Shown here piece after piece: positions 53,955 to 61,311 of a stretch of DNA of 64,000 nucleotides. Origin of the DNA: Algisphaera sp039180025 (lineage in GTDB: Bacteria > Planctomycetota > Phycisphaerae > Phycisphaerales > Phycisphaeraceae); the NCBI GenBank assembly GCA_039180025.1, contig JBCDDZ010000011.1:12512-76511 (forward strand), in the 5' to 3' direction. The notes beneath the pieces were generated by a model. That model made no database searches, was not told where the DNA came from, and saw only the letters and a list, made by a program, of their open reading frames with translations. Within the stretch, counting starts at the first letter, position 1; every line of letters begins with the position of its first letter. The translations under genes and the position numbers were made by a program.

Positions 53955-54061
53955 ACCTAACGTCTCCCCGCTCAGTGGCGACCCGCCCGCGGGAGGAAAC
54001 GGACGACTCGATGGTTCATTCAGCCGCGGGCGTCGCTCGTCAACTGCAACGGTGGTTAGGG
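53955..54061 (-). repeat. attC8
   Basis: Cores ACCTAAC (53955-53961) and GTTAGGG (54055-54061); type B-like arms GTGGCGACC and GCTCGTCAAC. Confidence 0.88.
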
Positions 54062-54280
54062 GCACCGGCGAGCACCGTAAGCCCAGCGCCACATTAGGAA
54101 CGCACCAACACCTGCCACGAGGAAAAGCATGCCGTTGATGGCCAGTCGACTACCAACGTCGATTTCGATTCCACTTCCGGCGTTGGCTATCTTCATGCCC
54201 AGAATCATCCCGAACTGCAGGAATTGAGCAAGGGCAAAGATCAGTAGAAGGGCCGCGATGAAATACTTGATGAATCTCAT
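54056..54280 (-). CDS. Cassette C8: tiny membrane protein
   Basis: 74 residues, ATG start 9 bp after its start core. Two hydrophobic helices (FIAALLLIFALAQFLQFGMI and LAINGMLFLVAGVGAFLMW) are joined by a loop containing GIEIDVGSR. It is not a recognised family. The stop lies in the attC8 right core. Confidence 0.6.
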   Translation of the reverse strand: MRFIKYFIAALLLIFALAQFLQFGMILGMKIANAGSGIEIDVGSRLAINGMLFLVAGVGAFLMWRWAYGARRCP

Positions 54281-54288
54281 GGTTGTGC

Positions 54289-54395
54289 CCCTAACGTCAA
54301 AGGCTCAGTTGCCGGCCGCCCGCGGGAGGGGGCGTGCCACCGACAACCTATGTTACCCGCGGGCGTCGCCGGTCAACTGCAGCCGGGGGTTAGGT
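54289..54395 (-). repeat. attC7
   Basis: Cores CCCTAAC (54289-54295) and GTTAGGT (54389-54395); type A arms GTTGCCGGC and GCCGGTCAAC. Confidence 0.9.
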
Positions 54396-54417
54396 GCCGG
54401 CGGCAAAGGCTGACCCA

Positions 54418-54816
54418 TCAGTTGATTTGGGTGACGAACTCATCCCAAATGGCGTCTACAAACCTTTCGCGTAGATCACCATTCGCTGTGACGAGAACGC
54501 GAAGGTCCAGAGCTTCGCGATCCACGAAGTCCAGTCGCACCGTATTGCCTTGGCCGTCCTCGAACTCGTATGCGGCTCGCGATAGCTCGGAGCTACCGCT
54601 CGCGTTCATCGTAACTCGCGTCAAGCCCTCTCGAGTAGCAGCCTTGTTGATCGAGTCCATGAGTTTGGGGCCGCGTGCTTCGACATCGGGGCCAATGCAA
54701 ATGAGGCCCAAGTTACCGAAGACCATCTCCGGGTCCGCAATAGAGGGTGATTCGCCGCAGGCAGAAAACAGCGAGCAGGATGTCAAGAGCAAAAGATGTT
54801 GCCATCGAAGTTGCAT
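54418..54816 (-). CDS. Cassette C7: lipoprotein of unknown function
   Basis: 132 residues. Lipoprotein signal with lipobox FSAC (Cys 20). The mature domain has a GLICIGPDVEARGPKLMDSI segment and an alpha-beta mix (VTMNASGSSELSRAAYEFE, RVLVTANGDLRERFVDAIW). Anchored in the envelope; no family recognised. The ORF stops 22 bp before the attC right core. Confidence 0.7.
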   Translation of the reverse strand: MQLRWQHLLLLTSCSLFSACGESPSIADPEMVFGNLGLICIGPDVEARGPKLMDSINKAATREGLTRVTMNASGSSELSRAAYEFEDGQGNTVRLDFVDREALDLRVLVTANGDLRERFVDAIWDEFVTQIN

Positions 54817-54821
54817 GAGGC

Positions 54822-54929
54822 ACCTAACATCTCCCCGCTCAGTGGCGAGCCGCCCGCGGGGGGAAACGGACGACTCGATGGGATCATTCGCCGCGGGCGT
54901 CGCTCGTCCACTGCAGCGGTTGGTTAGGC
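54822..54929 (-). repeat. attC6
   Basis: Cores ACCTAAC (54822-54828) and GTTAGGC (54923-54929). Type B arms GTGGCGAGC and GCTCGTCCAC; the A-to-C change in the right arm restores pairing with the left GTGG, a compensatory substitution. Confidence 0.9.
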
Positions 54930-55117
54930 CTCGGCATCTGGGTGAGTACGCTCAGGGTTGGTGGTCATTTCTTGTTGTCGGCCGCACATTGCCGGTGGTC
55001 GGTCACGGGGATCGGCTCTTTCTTGGTGCCGCCCCGCCAACCTACCGTGCCCCTGCGAGATAGACGCTGCGGCGTGGTACATTTTCGGCTCTCTGAAAAA
55101 AAACTTTCAGAAGAGAG
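54930..55117 (-). other. Cassette C6: ORF-less element, copy 2
   Basis: About 188 bp, clearly homologous along its length to cassette C13 (51446-51638) with scattered substitutions and a 5-bp deletion. The same hairpin (stem at 55091-55113) lies next to the leading end. The best frame, MYHAAASISQGHGRL and onward for 52 codons, is destroyed by stops in the other copy, so it is not the selected product. No promoter hexamers were resolved. Confidence 0.6.
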
Positions 55118-55225
55118 GCCTAACGAAAAAGACTCAGTTGCCGGCCGCCCGCGGGAGGGGGCGTACCACCGGCAACCCCATTCTACTCGCGGGCGTCGCC
55201 GGTCAACTGCAGCCGGGGGTTAGGC
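55118..55225 (-). repeat. attC5
   Basis: Cores GCCTAAC (55118-55124) and GTTAGGC (55219-55225); type A arms GTTGCCGGC and GCCGGTCAAC. Confidence 0.9.
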
Positions 55226-55733
55226 GTGTTTCTTGTCGCGTCGAGGCCTCAACTTGACCGGCTTCACGCTCGTGGACGGCAAAGGCCCAGCCATTAACCT
55301 CAGAAGTAAAGCGTTCTGTAACGTGGAAGCCCGATGCCGAGCAGAGCCGCGTGGCTCGGAGGTTCCATTCCGCCACGGTTGTACGGTACCGGGCAGGCGC
55401 AAAGGACGCATCGGCGAACGTGAGGACGGATCGGAAAAAGCTGATCCCGAAACCACGGCCGGTCAGATCGGGACGCAGGCCGCCTCCAAAATCGAGAGCG
55501 TCAACCGCATACCGGCCGCCGGGCACGCGTGCCTCATCACCGAAGCAGGCGTACGCCACTAGCTCACCGCGCCGATCTGTTACGGCGTAGTAACTTCCTG
55601 GATGAGTCCAAACCTTAATATCGGCTTCGATCGATGACGGGTCGGCGTTGTAACCGGCATACGGGGGCGGATAAGCCCAACCGAGTGCAAGCTGCGCCGA
55701 GTCCAGATCCATCGGGCTAATATGCCACTGCAT
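55203..55733 (-). CDS. Cassette C5: GNAT family N-acetyltransferase
   Basis: 176 residues from the ATG at 55733, seven bases from the start core. GNAT layout: WHISPMDLDSAQLALGW opening, strands around YYAVTDRRGELVAYACFG, the acetyl-CoA loop DLTGRGFGISFFRSVL and AEWNLRATRLCSASGFHVTE at the end of the fold. It acetylates an amino group on an unknown substrate; GNATs are common integron cassettes and include antibiotic-modifying enzymes. Its C-terminus extends into the attC. Confidence 0.85.
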   Translation of the reverse strand: MQWHISPMDLDSAQLALGWAYPPPYAGYNADPSSIEADIKVWTHPGSYYAVTDRRGELVAYACFGDEARVPGGRYAVDALDFGGGLRPDLTGRGFGISFFRSVLTFADASFAPARYRTTVAEWNLRATRLCSASGFHVTERFTSEVNGWAFAVHEREAGQVEASTRQETRLTPGCS

Positions 55734-55739
55734 CTGCAC

Positions 55740-55850
55740 GCCTAACGTCAAAGGCTTAGTTGCCGGCCGCCCGCGGAGAGCAAGCTTCAAACCGACAACA
55801 ACATTTATCGATCGCGGGCGTCGCCGGTCAACTGCAGCCGGTGGTTAGGC
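55740..55850 (-). repeat. attC4
   Basis: Cores GCCTAAC (55740-55746) and GTTAGGC (55844-55850); type A arms GTTGCCGGC and GCCGGTCAAC. Confidence 0.9.
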
Positions 55851-55856
55851 CCCGTT

Positions 55857-56198
55857 TCACTCGGGATCAGAACCGAGGCGAAGTACATGCCCATCCGGGT
55901 CTTCCACATGGACCTCCAATGCCCATGGCTGATTGGTCGGAGGCTGGCGAATGATGACACCCTGAGATGCTAAATCGTCATGCACCGCTCGGGCATCTTC
56001 GATCCCAACCCAGACCCAAGTGCCGGCTTGTCCCTGTCCGCCGCGACAAAGGTAGAGCCCACAGCCATCGCGAGACACGTGAGTGAAGTTCTCGTTGCCC
56101 CACTCTGCGTTCGTAAAGCCCAGTTTGCCGACGTAGAAGTCCAAGCTGCGAGTCATGTCGGCCACGTTGAGTATCGGGTTGATACATTCGATACGCAT
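55857..56198 (-). CDS. Cassette C4: VOC/glyoxalase-fold protein
   Basis: 113 residues from the ATG at 56198, with GGAG six bases upstream; a TTG four codons earlier is an alternative. VOC signatures: NPILNVADMTRSLDFYVGKLGF, CGLYLCRGGQGQAGTWVWVG, DARAVHDDLASQGVIIRQPP and LEVHVEDPDGHVLRLG, with the Glu/His metal positions retained. A glyoxalase or resistance-type metalloenzyme is likely; the substrate is unknown. One of three VOC cassettes, divergent from the other two. Confidence 0.87.
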   Translation of the reverse strand: MRIECINPILNVADMTRSLDFYVGKLGFTNAEWGNENFTHVSRDGCGLYLCRGGQGQAGTWVWVGIEDARAVHDDLASQGVIIRQPPTNQPWALEVHVEDPDGHVLRLGSDPE

Positions 56199-56214
56199 CA
56201 GACGCTCCAAAGGG

Positions 56215-56323
56215 GCCTAACGGCTCCCCGCTCAGTGGCGAGCCGCCCGCGGGGGGAAACGGACGACTCGATAGGTTTGCTCAGCTGCGGGCGTCGCTCG
56301 TCAACTGCAGCGGTTGGTTAGGT
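56215..56323 (-). repeat. attC3
   Basis: Cores GCCTAAC (56215-56221) and GTTAGGT (56317-56323); type B arms GTGGCGAGC and GCTCGTCAAC. Confidence 0.9.
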
Positions 56324-56629
56324 GACTTCTGAGGACTGACGTTGTTCGTATCGCCGCTCTTGCATGTTCCACATTCTGTTGCTGAACAGGTAAACCAAGT
56401 TCGGCACGCCCAATATACACCCCCACATCAAAACCCAGCGTACACGGAGCGACCAATCGGCGGGTGCAAGCGATGCCCAGAGATAGTAAACGCCTACGGC
56501 ACAGCCCAAGCCCAGTAGCAGGCCAAGGTTGAGTGCACCCATCATCGTGAATTTAGATTTACCTTTGGAGCGTACTTTCTCCCACTCGGCAGCCTCTTTG
56601 TCGGTCATGGGCTTGGTGAAATCTGGCAC
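56318..56629 (-). CDS. Cassette C3: small membrane protein
   Basis: 103 residues with a GTG start at 56629, five bases from the start core. A polar N-terminus (TDKEAAEWEKVRSKGKSK), two transmembrane helices (LNLGLLLGLGCAVGVYYLW, VLMWGCILGVPNLVYLF) and a charged C-terminus (RRYEQRQ). The stop is in the attC3 right core. No family recognised. Confidence 0.65.
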   Translation of the reverse strand: MPDFTKPMTDKEAAEWEKVRSKGKSKFTMMGALNLGLLLGLGCAVGVYYLWASLAPADWSLRVRWVLMWGCILGVPNLVYLFSNRMWNMQERRYEQRQSSEVT

Positions 56630-56634
56630 TGGTC

Positions 56635-56743
56635 GCCTAACGAAAAAGGCTCAGTTGCCGGCCGCCCGCGGGAGGGGGCGCCCCACCGACCACCCAATTA
56701 TCCATCGCGGGCGTCGCCGGTCAACTGCAGCCGGTGGTTAGGC
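56635..56743 (-). repeat. attC2
   Basis: Cores GCCTAAC (56635-56641) and GTTAGGC (56737-56743); type A arms GTTGCCGGC and GCCGGTCAAC. Confidence 0.9.
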
Positions 56744-56773
56744 TCACCGTCATACCTTGGAGCCGTGCTGCAG

Positions 56774-57385
56774 TCATCCAGCGACAATGCGTTCGAATCC
56801 CATAGGAGATCGACGGCACAGCGGCCGAACGTCGCCATCGTGCATGCCCCAGACAAAAAGCGCGGACTCCTGCGGAGCAACTGACTGAATGGCTGCCATC
56901 AGGATAATGGCTCCGTACATCTCATAGAACAGCAGATCGAGCTCGATTGTGAGGTCTTCCAATTGCTCAAGCTCGACGTCATCGCCCTCAAGCTCGTCGA
57001 AATCGACTTTGTACTCAGAGTGTAGTTCGTAGATGCCGCGAATCAGGTGTTTCCGGCCGTAGGAGAGTTTGCGAATCCAACCCAGATCGGTGCTTTTGGG
57101 ATCGGCATCGGACGTAAAGCCTACCTCAACGTTGTGTCCATCTCCGTCTTCTTCGTTCAGCGTATCGAAACCGAGGTAAACGCCGGTGACTCTGGGGTCA
57201 GCGATCTCGGAGCGAAGCCACCGCTCGGCATCAACGACATCGGCAGCTACATCGATAGGCGGAAGGTTGCCCCAGATGGCCGATGGGTAATGACTACGGC
57301 CGTAAGCAACAAGGCGAGAATACGCATCGGCCGGCGGCAGTTCAGGGCGAACAAATGACGAGGCGGGGCCGATTGATTCAGTCAT
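56774..57385 (-). CDS. Cassette C2: acidic cytoplasmic protein of unknown function
   Basis: 203 residues, ATG start. Soluble and acidic, with segments such as AWRYPSAIWG-like aromatic residues near the start, TGVYLGFDTLNEEDGDGHNV, VDFDELEGDDVELEQLEDLT and a final FVWGMHDGDVRPLC. The length and acidity recall immunity- or SUKH-like cassette proteins, but no family can be assigned. It ends 30 bp before the attC. Confidence 0.6.
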   Translation of the reverse strand: MTESIGPASSFVRPELPPADAYSRLVAYGRSHYPSAIWGNLPPIDVAADVVDAERWLRSEIADPRVTGVYLGFDTLNEEDGDGHNVEVGFTSDADPKSTDLGWIRKLSYGRKHLIRGIYELHSEYKVDFDELEGDDVELEQLEDLTIELDLLFYEMYGAIILMAAIQSVAPQESALFVWGMHDGDVRPLCRRSPMGFERIVAG

Positions 57386-57433
57386 GGCTATCGATACTCC
57401 CGGTAACAGCCGCGGTAGACGGTGTAAGGTTGA

Positions 57434-57540
57434 GCCTAACGTAAAAGGCTCAGTTGCCGGCCGCCCGCGGAGAGCAGGCTCAAACCGACAACAACATCAT
57501 AACGCGGGCGTCGCCGGTCAACTGCAGCCGGTGGTTAGGT
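57434..57540 (-). repeat. attC1
   Basis: Cores GCCTAAC (57434-57440) and GTTAGGT (57534-57540); type A arms GTTGCCGGC and GCCGGTCAAC. First attC after attI. Confidence 0.9.
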
Positions 57541-57813
57541 CACCTTTCTTCGTCGACGTATCTTCCATGCACGGTCCCAACGCTCACGAAACGTCAATTG
57601 ATTATATACGGAGCGCCATTGAGTGAGATGGCGACGTTGCTGCTCATCGCCGTGAAAATCGTGATGGTGGGCATGCCTTTCCGGGTAGAGAAACCAGTAG
57701 AACGCCAGAGCAGGGATCAGGATCGGCAGCGACAGGAGGAAAAGCACCGACCAGATTGGAACGAGTGGGTACTCATACCAGCGGATCGGCATGGACATCC
57801 CGGGAATACGCAT
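57535..57813 (-). CDS. Cassette C1 (attI-proximal): small membrane protein
   Basis: 92 residues from the ATG at 57813, seven bases from the start core. One long hydrophobic region (YPLVPIWSVLFLLSLPILIP ALAFYWFLY split across two helices) is followed by a His-rich stretch (HAHHHDFHGDE) and a basic tail (WKIRRRRK). No family recognised. As the first cassette it should be best expressed from Pc. The stop is in the attC1 right core. Confidence 0.6.
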   Translation of the reverse strand: MRIPGMSMPIRWYEYPLVPIWSVLFLLSLPILIPALAFYWFLYPERHAHHHDFHGDEQQRRHLTQWRSVYNQLTFRERWDRAWKIRRRRKVT

Positions 57814-57819
57814 ACTGCG

Positions 57820-57826
57820 ACCTAAC
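57820..57826 (-). other. attI/first-cassette crossover core
   Basis: On the minus strand GTTAGGT, the point where cassettes enter: integrase cuts between G and TT. It lies between the integrase gene and cassette C1 and pairs with C1's end core ACCTAAC. The full attI extends toward the integrase by an unknown length. Confidence 0.6.
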
Positions 57827-57859
57827 AGTGATTGGGTGACGGGGAAGTTACGTAGCAAG

Positions 57860-57888
57860 AGAATACTCGACGGGCGGGGTGCTGCCAA
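57860..57888 (-). promoter_or_regulatory. Candidate cassette promoter Pc
   Basis: Minus-strand TTGGCA (57888-57883), a 17-bp spacer and TATTCT (57865-57860). Transcription would start near 57853 and run through attI into cassette C1. Position and direction fit a Pc promoter. Confidence 0.45.
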
Positions 57889-57965
57889 GGTGTTTGGCAC
57901 TCGGGGATTATCCGGTGTTTGGGTTTTGATTGTATCCTCGAAAGGTGACGGGTAAAGTTGGAAGC

Positions 57966-58970
57966 ATGAAGCTGCGTGACCGCATCCGGGAGGTTTGTCG
58001 CACGAAGCATTATTCGCCGCGGACGGCGGAGACGTACGGACATTGGTGCGAGCGCTACCTGCGAGCGGTGCGGGCGCGGGACGGGCGGTGGCGGCCGCCG
58101 GAAGAACTGGGGGCTGAGGATGTCGAGTGGTATTTGACGGGGTTGGCGACCAGGCGGCAGGTCGCGGCGGCGACGCAGAACCAGGCGCTCAACGCGCTGG
58201 TGTTTCTGTACCGCGACGTGCTGAGGATCGAATTGGGGGGCTTTGATGCGGTGCGGGCGGTGCGGCCGCGGCGGTTGCCCAGTGTGTTGTCGGCGGGCGA
58301 AGCGGTGGCGGTGTTGGACGCGATGAACCCGCCGTGGCGTCTGGTCGGCGAGTTGATGTACGGCTCGGGGTTGCGGGTGGCCGAGGCGTGCGGCTTGCGG
58401 GTCAAGGACGTGCAGTTGGAGCGTGGCCGGGTGCACGTGCGGAGCGGCAAGGGGGACAAGGACCGGTCGGTGATGCTGGCCGGTCGGGCGACGGCGGGGC
58501 TGCGGCAGCGGCTTCCGGAGGTGCGGCGGCGGTGGGAGCACGATGTCCGGCTCGGCTACGTCGGGGCGACGGTGCAGGGCGAAGCGGGGCGGCGTTGCCT
58601 CGATGCCGTGCGGGAATGGAGTTGGCAGTACGTCGCCCCGGCGACGCGGTTTTGTCTCGATGCGAGGGGCCATCGATGGCGGCATCACATCAACGAGAAG
58701 GCGGTGGCGCGGGCGGTTCGGGCGGCGGGGCTGCGGGCGGGCGTGAGCAAGCCGGTGTCGCCGCACGTGCTGCGGCACAGCTTCGCAACGCACCTCCTGG
58801 AAGCGGGGACCGACATCCGGACGATCCAGAAGCTGCGGGGCCATGCGAAGCTGGAAACCACGATGGTCTACACGCACGTGATGGAGGAAGCGGGGAAGGG
58901 CGAGCTCGGGGTGGCCAGCCCGTTGGATCGGGGCGGCGTGGCCGCACCGTGTGGGGTTACGCCGGGGTAG
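57966..58970 (+). CDS. intI: Integron integrase IntI (tyrosine recombinase)
   Basis: 334 residues from the ATG at 57966, with GGAAG upstream; a TTG at 57930 would add 12 residues. Catalytic residues are all present: R137 (GSGLRVAEA), a Lys in GKGDKDR, H267 and R270 (HVLRHSFATHLLEAG), H293 (LRGHAKLETT) and Y302 (VYTHV). The IntI-specific extra domain lies at about 195-232 and includes REWSWQYVAPATR, which marks it as an integron integrase rather than XerC/D. It recombines attC with attI. Its stop overlaps ftsH tail-to-tail by 14 bp. Confidence 0.96.
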   Translation: MKLRDRIREVCRTKHYSPRTAETYGHWCERYLRAVRARDGRWRPPEELGAEDVEWYLTGLATRRQVAAATQNQALNALVFLYRDVLRIELGGFDAVRAVRPRRLPSVLSAGEAVAVLDAMNPPWRLVGELMYGSGLRVAEACGLRVKDVQLERGRVHVRSGKGDKDRSVMLAGRATAGLRQRLPEVRRRWEHDVRLGYVGATVQGEAGRRCLDAVREWSWQYVAPATRFCLDARGHRWRHHINEKAVARAVRAAGLRAGVSKPVSPHVLRHSFATHLLEAGTDIRTIQKLRGHAKLETTMVYTHVMEEAGKGELGVASPLDRGGVAAPCGVTPG

Positions 58971-61107
58971 GCATCACGCCGGGGGAGAGGCCGTCGTCGT
59001 CGCCGGAGGTGGCCCGCTCGGCCTGGGCCGGGTCGGGCCGGTTGTCGTCCGCGGCGGCGAGTTTATCTTTCTCCGCGGCGAGCAGGTCGCTGACCGTGGC
59101 TTTGTTCAGCGGCTGGCCCTTCATGATCAGGTCGACTTCTTCGTAGCTGAGCGTCTCATATTTCAAGAGCGCCTGGGCCAGATCGTCGGTCTGCTGCCGG
59201 TGGGCCTCGATCAGGTCGTAGGTTTCCTGATACGTCTTGTCGATCAGGGCTTTGATCTCCTGGTCGATCAGGTCGGCGGTGTCGTCGGAGTAGAGCTTGT
59301 CCGGCTGCTCCCAGGGCTGCGCCTGATCGTCGGGACTCATGAGGCGGAAGCCGACCTTGTCGGACATGCCGTACTCGGTGACCATCGCCCGGGCGATGCC
59401 GGTGGCCTGGCGGATATCGCCGGCGGTGCCGTTGTACTGGTCGCCGGTGAACATCTGCTCGGCGATGCGGCCGCCGTAAGACACGCGCATCATGGCCATC
59501 AGTTGTTTCTTGCTCTGGATGTGGCGGTCTTTGTCGGGGAGCATGAACGTGGCCCCGAGGGCCTGGCCCCGGGGGATGATGGTGACCTTGTGCAGCGGCT
59601 CGGAGTGCTCATCGTGGTACATGACCACGGCGTGGCCGGCCTCGTGGTAGGCGATAACTTTCTTCTCGTCTTCTTCAATTTTGTGCGACTTGCGTGACCG
59701 GCCGTACTTCACCTTGTCGCGGGCCTCTTCCAGGTCGGCCTGCTCCACGAAGTCCTTGTTCTGCAGCGTCGCCCCGATCGCGGCTTCGTTGATCACCGCC
59801 GCCAACTCGGCCCCGGAGAACATCGGCGTGCCGCGGGCGAGTTTCTCGAGATTGGCCTGCGGATTCAGCTTGATCTTCCGCGCGTGGACCTTGAGGATTT
59901 CCATCCGGCCCTTGATGTCGGGCAGCGACACGTGGACCTGGCGATCGAATCGGCCGGGCCGGGTCAGGGCCGGGTCGAGGACGTCGGCCCGGTTGGTCGA
60001 CGCCATCACGATGACCTGATCCGAGCTGTCGAACCCGTCCATCTCGACCAGGATCGCGTTGAGCGTCTGCTCGCGCTCGTCGTGCCCGCCCGAGGAAAAG
60101 CCGCTGCCCCGGCGGCGGCCCACCGCGTCGATCTCGTCGAGAAAGATGATGCAGGGCGACGAGTCTTTCGCCTGCTTGAAGAGGTCCCGGACCCGCGACG
60201 CCCCGACGCCGACGAACATCTCCACGAAGTCCGAGCCCGAAATCGAAAAGAACGGCACGTCCGCTTCGCCGGCGACCGCCTTGGCGAGCAGCGTCTTGCC
60301 GCAGCCGGGCCGACCGATCAGCAGCACGCCCCGGGGCACCCGGCCGCCGAGCCGTTGGAACTTCTTGGGGTTTTTCAGGAACTCGATAATCTCGCCGACT
60401 TCGTCTTTCGCCTCGTCGATCCCGGCGACGTCGTCGAGCGTGATATTGGAGTGTTCTTTGTTGAGCACTTTGTGCTTCGACCGCCCGAAGCTGCCGAGCA
60501 TCCCGCCCGGGCCGCCGCCCGCGTTGCGGATGCTGCGGAAGACAAAGAAGTACAACAGGAACACGATCAACAGGATCGGGCCCCAGGCGATCAGGATCTG
60601 GATCAGCAACCCGCCGCCGGTCTTCTCTTTGAACTGCTGGCCGGTTTCGTTGAGCAGCAGCGTGAAATACGGCTTGTTTTCCAGGCTCACCGGGGTGTAA
60701 CGCCGCAGGGTCCCCGCGGCATCCGCTTCGCCGGAAAGCCCTTCTTTCAACGTGCCGACGATCTGGTCGCTCTTGATGATGACCGGCTCGTCATCGACGA
60801 AATCGCCGTTCTGCGCGTGCGCGTAGAATTCCTGCCAGGAGATCTCTTTGGCCCCGTTCTGGGCGGAGTTCAGCAGCAGCAGCATCGCCACCAGAATGAC
60901 CGCCACCATGACCCAGGCGAAGGTGTTGCGCGACATCACATTGGGCGGACGGCCGGGGCCGCCGGGAGAGGGCTTGTCGCCGGAGTTTTTTTCCCCCACT
61001 TTCTTGAGTGACTTTTCGCCCGAGCGGGAAGCACGCTTGTCAGCGGATCGGCCCGAACGCTTGCCGGGGTCGCCGCGGTCGATTTTGGGGTCTTTTTCTT
61101 CAGGCAT
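58957..61107 (-). CDS. ftsH: ATP-dependent zinc metalloprotease FtsH
   Basis: 716 residues. A basic Lys/Ser/Gly-rich N-terminal extension of about 58 residues precedes TM1 (64-79); TM2 is at about 168-190. AAA domain: Walker A GRPGCGKT (265-272), Walker B IIFLDEIDAVG, and the second region of homology TNRADVLDPALTRPGRFDR. The zinc motif HEAGH is at 488-492. FtsH degrades membrane and regulatory proteins from the inner membrane. The Walker A variation (R and C for the usual P and T) is conservative. Confidence 0.96.
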   Translation of the reverse strand: MPEEKDPKIDRGDPGKRSGRSADKRASRSGEKSLKKVGEKNSGDKPSPGGPGRPPNVMSRNTFAWVMVAVILVAMLLLLNSAQNGAKEISWQEFYAHAQNGDFVDDEPVIIKSDQIVGTLKEGLSGEADAAGTLRRYTPVSLENKPYFTLLLNETGQQFKEKTGGGLLIQILIAWGPILLIVFLLYFFVFRSIRNAGGGPGGMLGSFGRSKHKVLNKEHSNITLDDVAGIDEAKDEVGEIIEFLKNPKKFQRLGGRVPRGVLLIGRPGCGKTLLAKAVAGEADVPFFSISGSDFVEMFVGVGASRVRDLFKQAKDSSPCIIFLDEIDAVGRRRGSGFSSGGHDEREQTLNAILVEMDGFDSSDQVIVMASTNRADVLDPALTRPGRFDRQVHVSLPDIKGRMEILKVHARKIKLNPQANLEKLARGTPMFSGAELAAVINEAAIGATLQNKDFVEQADLEEARDKVKYGRSRKSHKIEEDEKKVIAYHEAGHAVVMYHDEHSEPLHKVTIIPRGQALGATFMLPDKDRHIQSKKQLMAMMRVSYGGRIAEQMFTGDQYNGTAGDIRQATGIARAMVTEYGMSDKVGFRLMSPDDQAQPWEQPDKLYSDDTADLIDQEIKALIDKTYQETYDLIEAHRQQTDDLAQALLKYETLSYEEVDLIMKGQPLNKATVSDLLAAEKDKLAAADDNRPDPAQAERATSGDDDGLSPGVMPTPA

Positions 61108-61311
61108 CAGGCGGTCTTAAAAAGGAAACCTCGTTTCGAGGCACCGGGGGGGATTCAACGAGCACCATCTCTATTGTAGCCCGGGCAAAGCCAGGGGGTT
61201 GACAGTCTATCGGCCCGATCACGGCGGCGGCAGGAGGTCCACCCCGACTCGATACGAGTCCGTCCATGATTACGCCCGGCCGCCGCCCCGGGTTTGCGCT
61301 CTGCGTAAGGG

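Noticed and set aside
56774..57385. Immunity protein or SUKH-family call for cassette C2
   Set aside because: Acidity and size are suggestive but no motif supports it; left as unknown.
47205..57540. Regularly spaced ~107-bp repeats could be read as a CRISPR array
   Set aside because: Repeats are too long, spacers are genes, and each repeat has inverted cores and arms as attC sites do; no cas genes.
47205..57826. Plus-strand ORFs across cassettes ending in RRSTAAGG-type tails
   Set aside because: Their tails are translations of the attC sites, their frames ignore cassette boundaries, and the minus-strand genes have recognisable domains.
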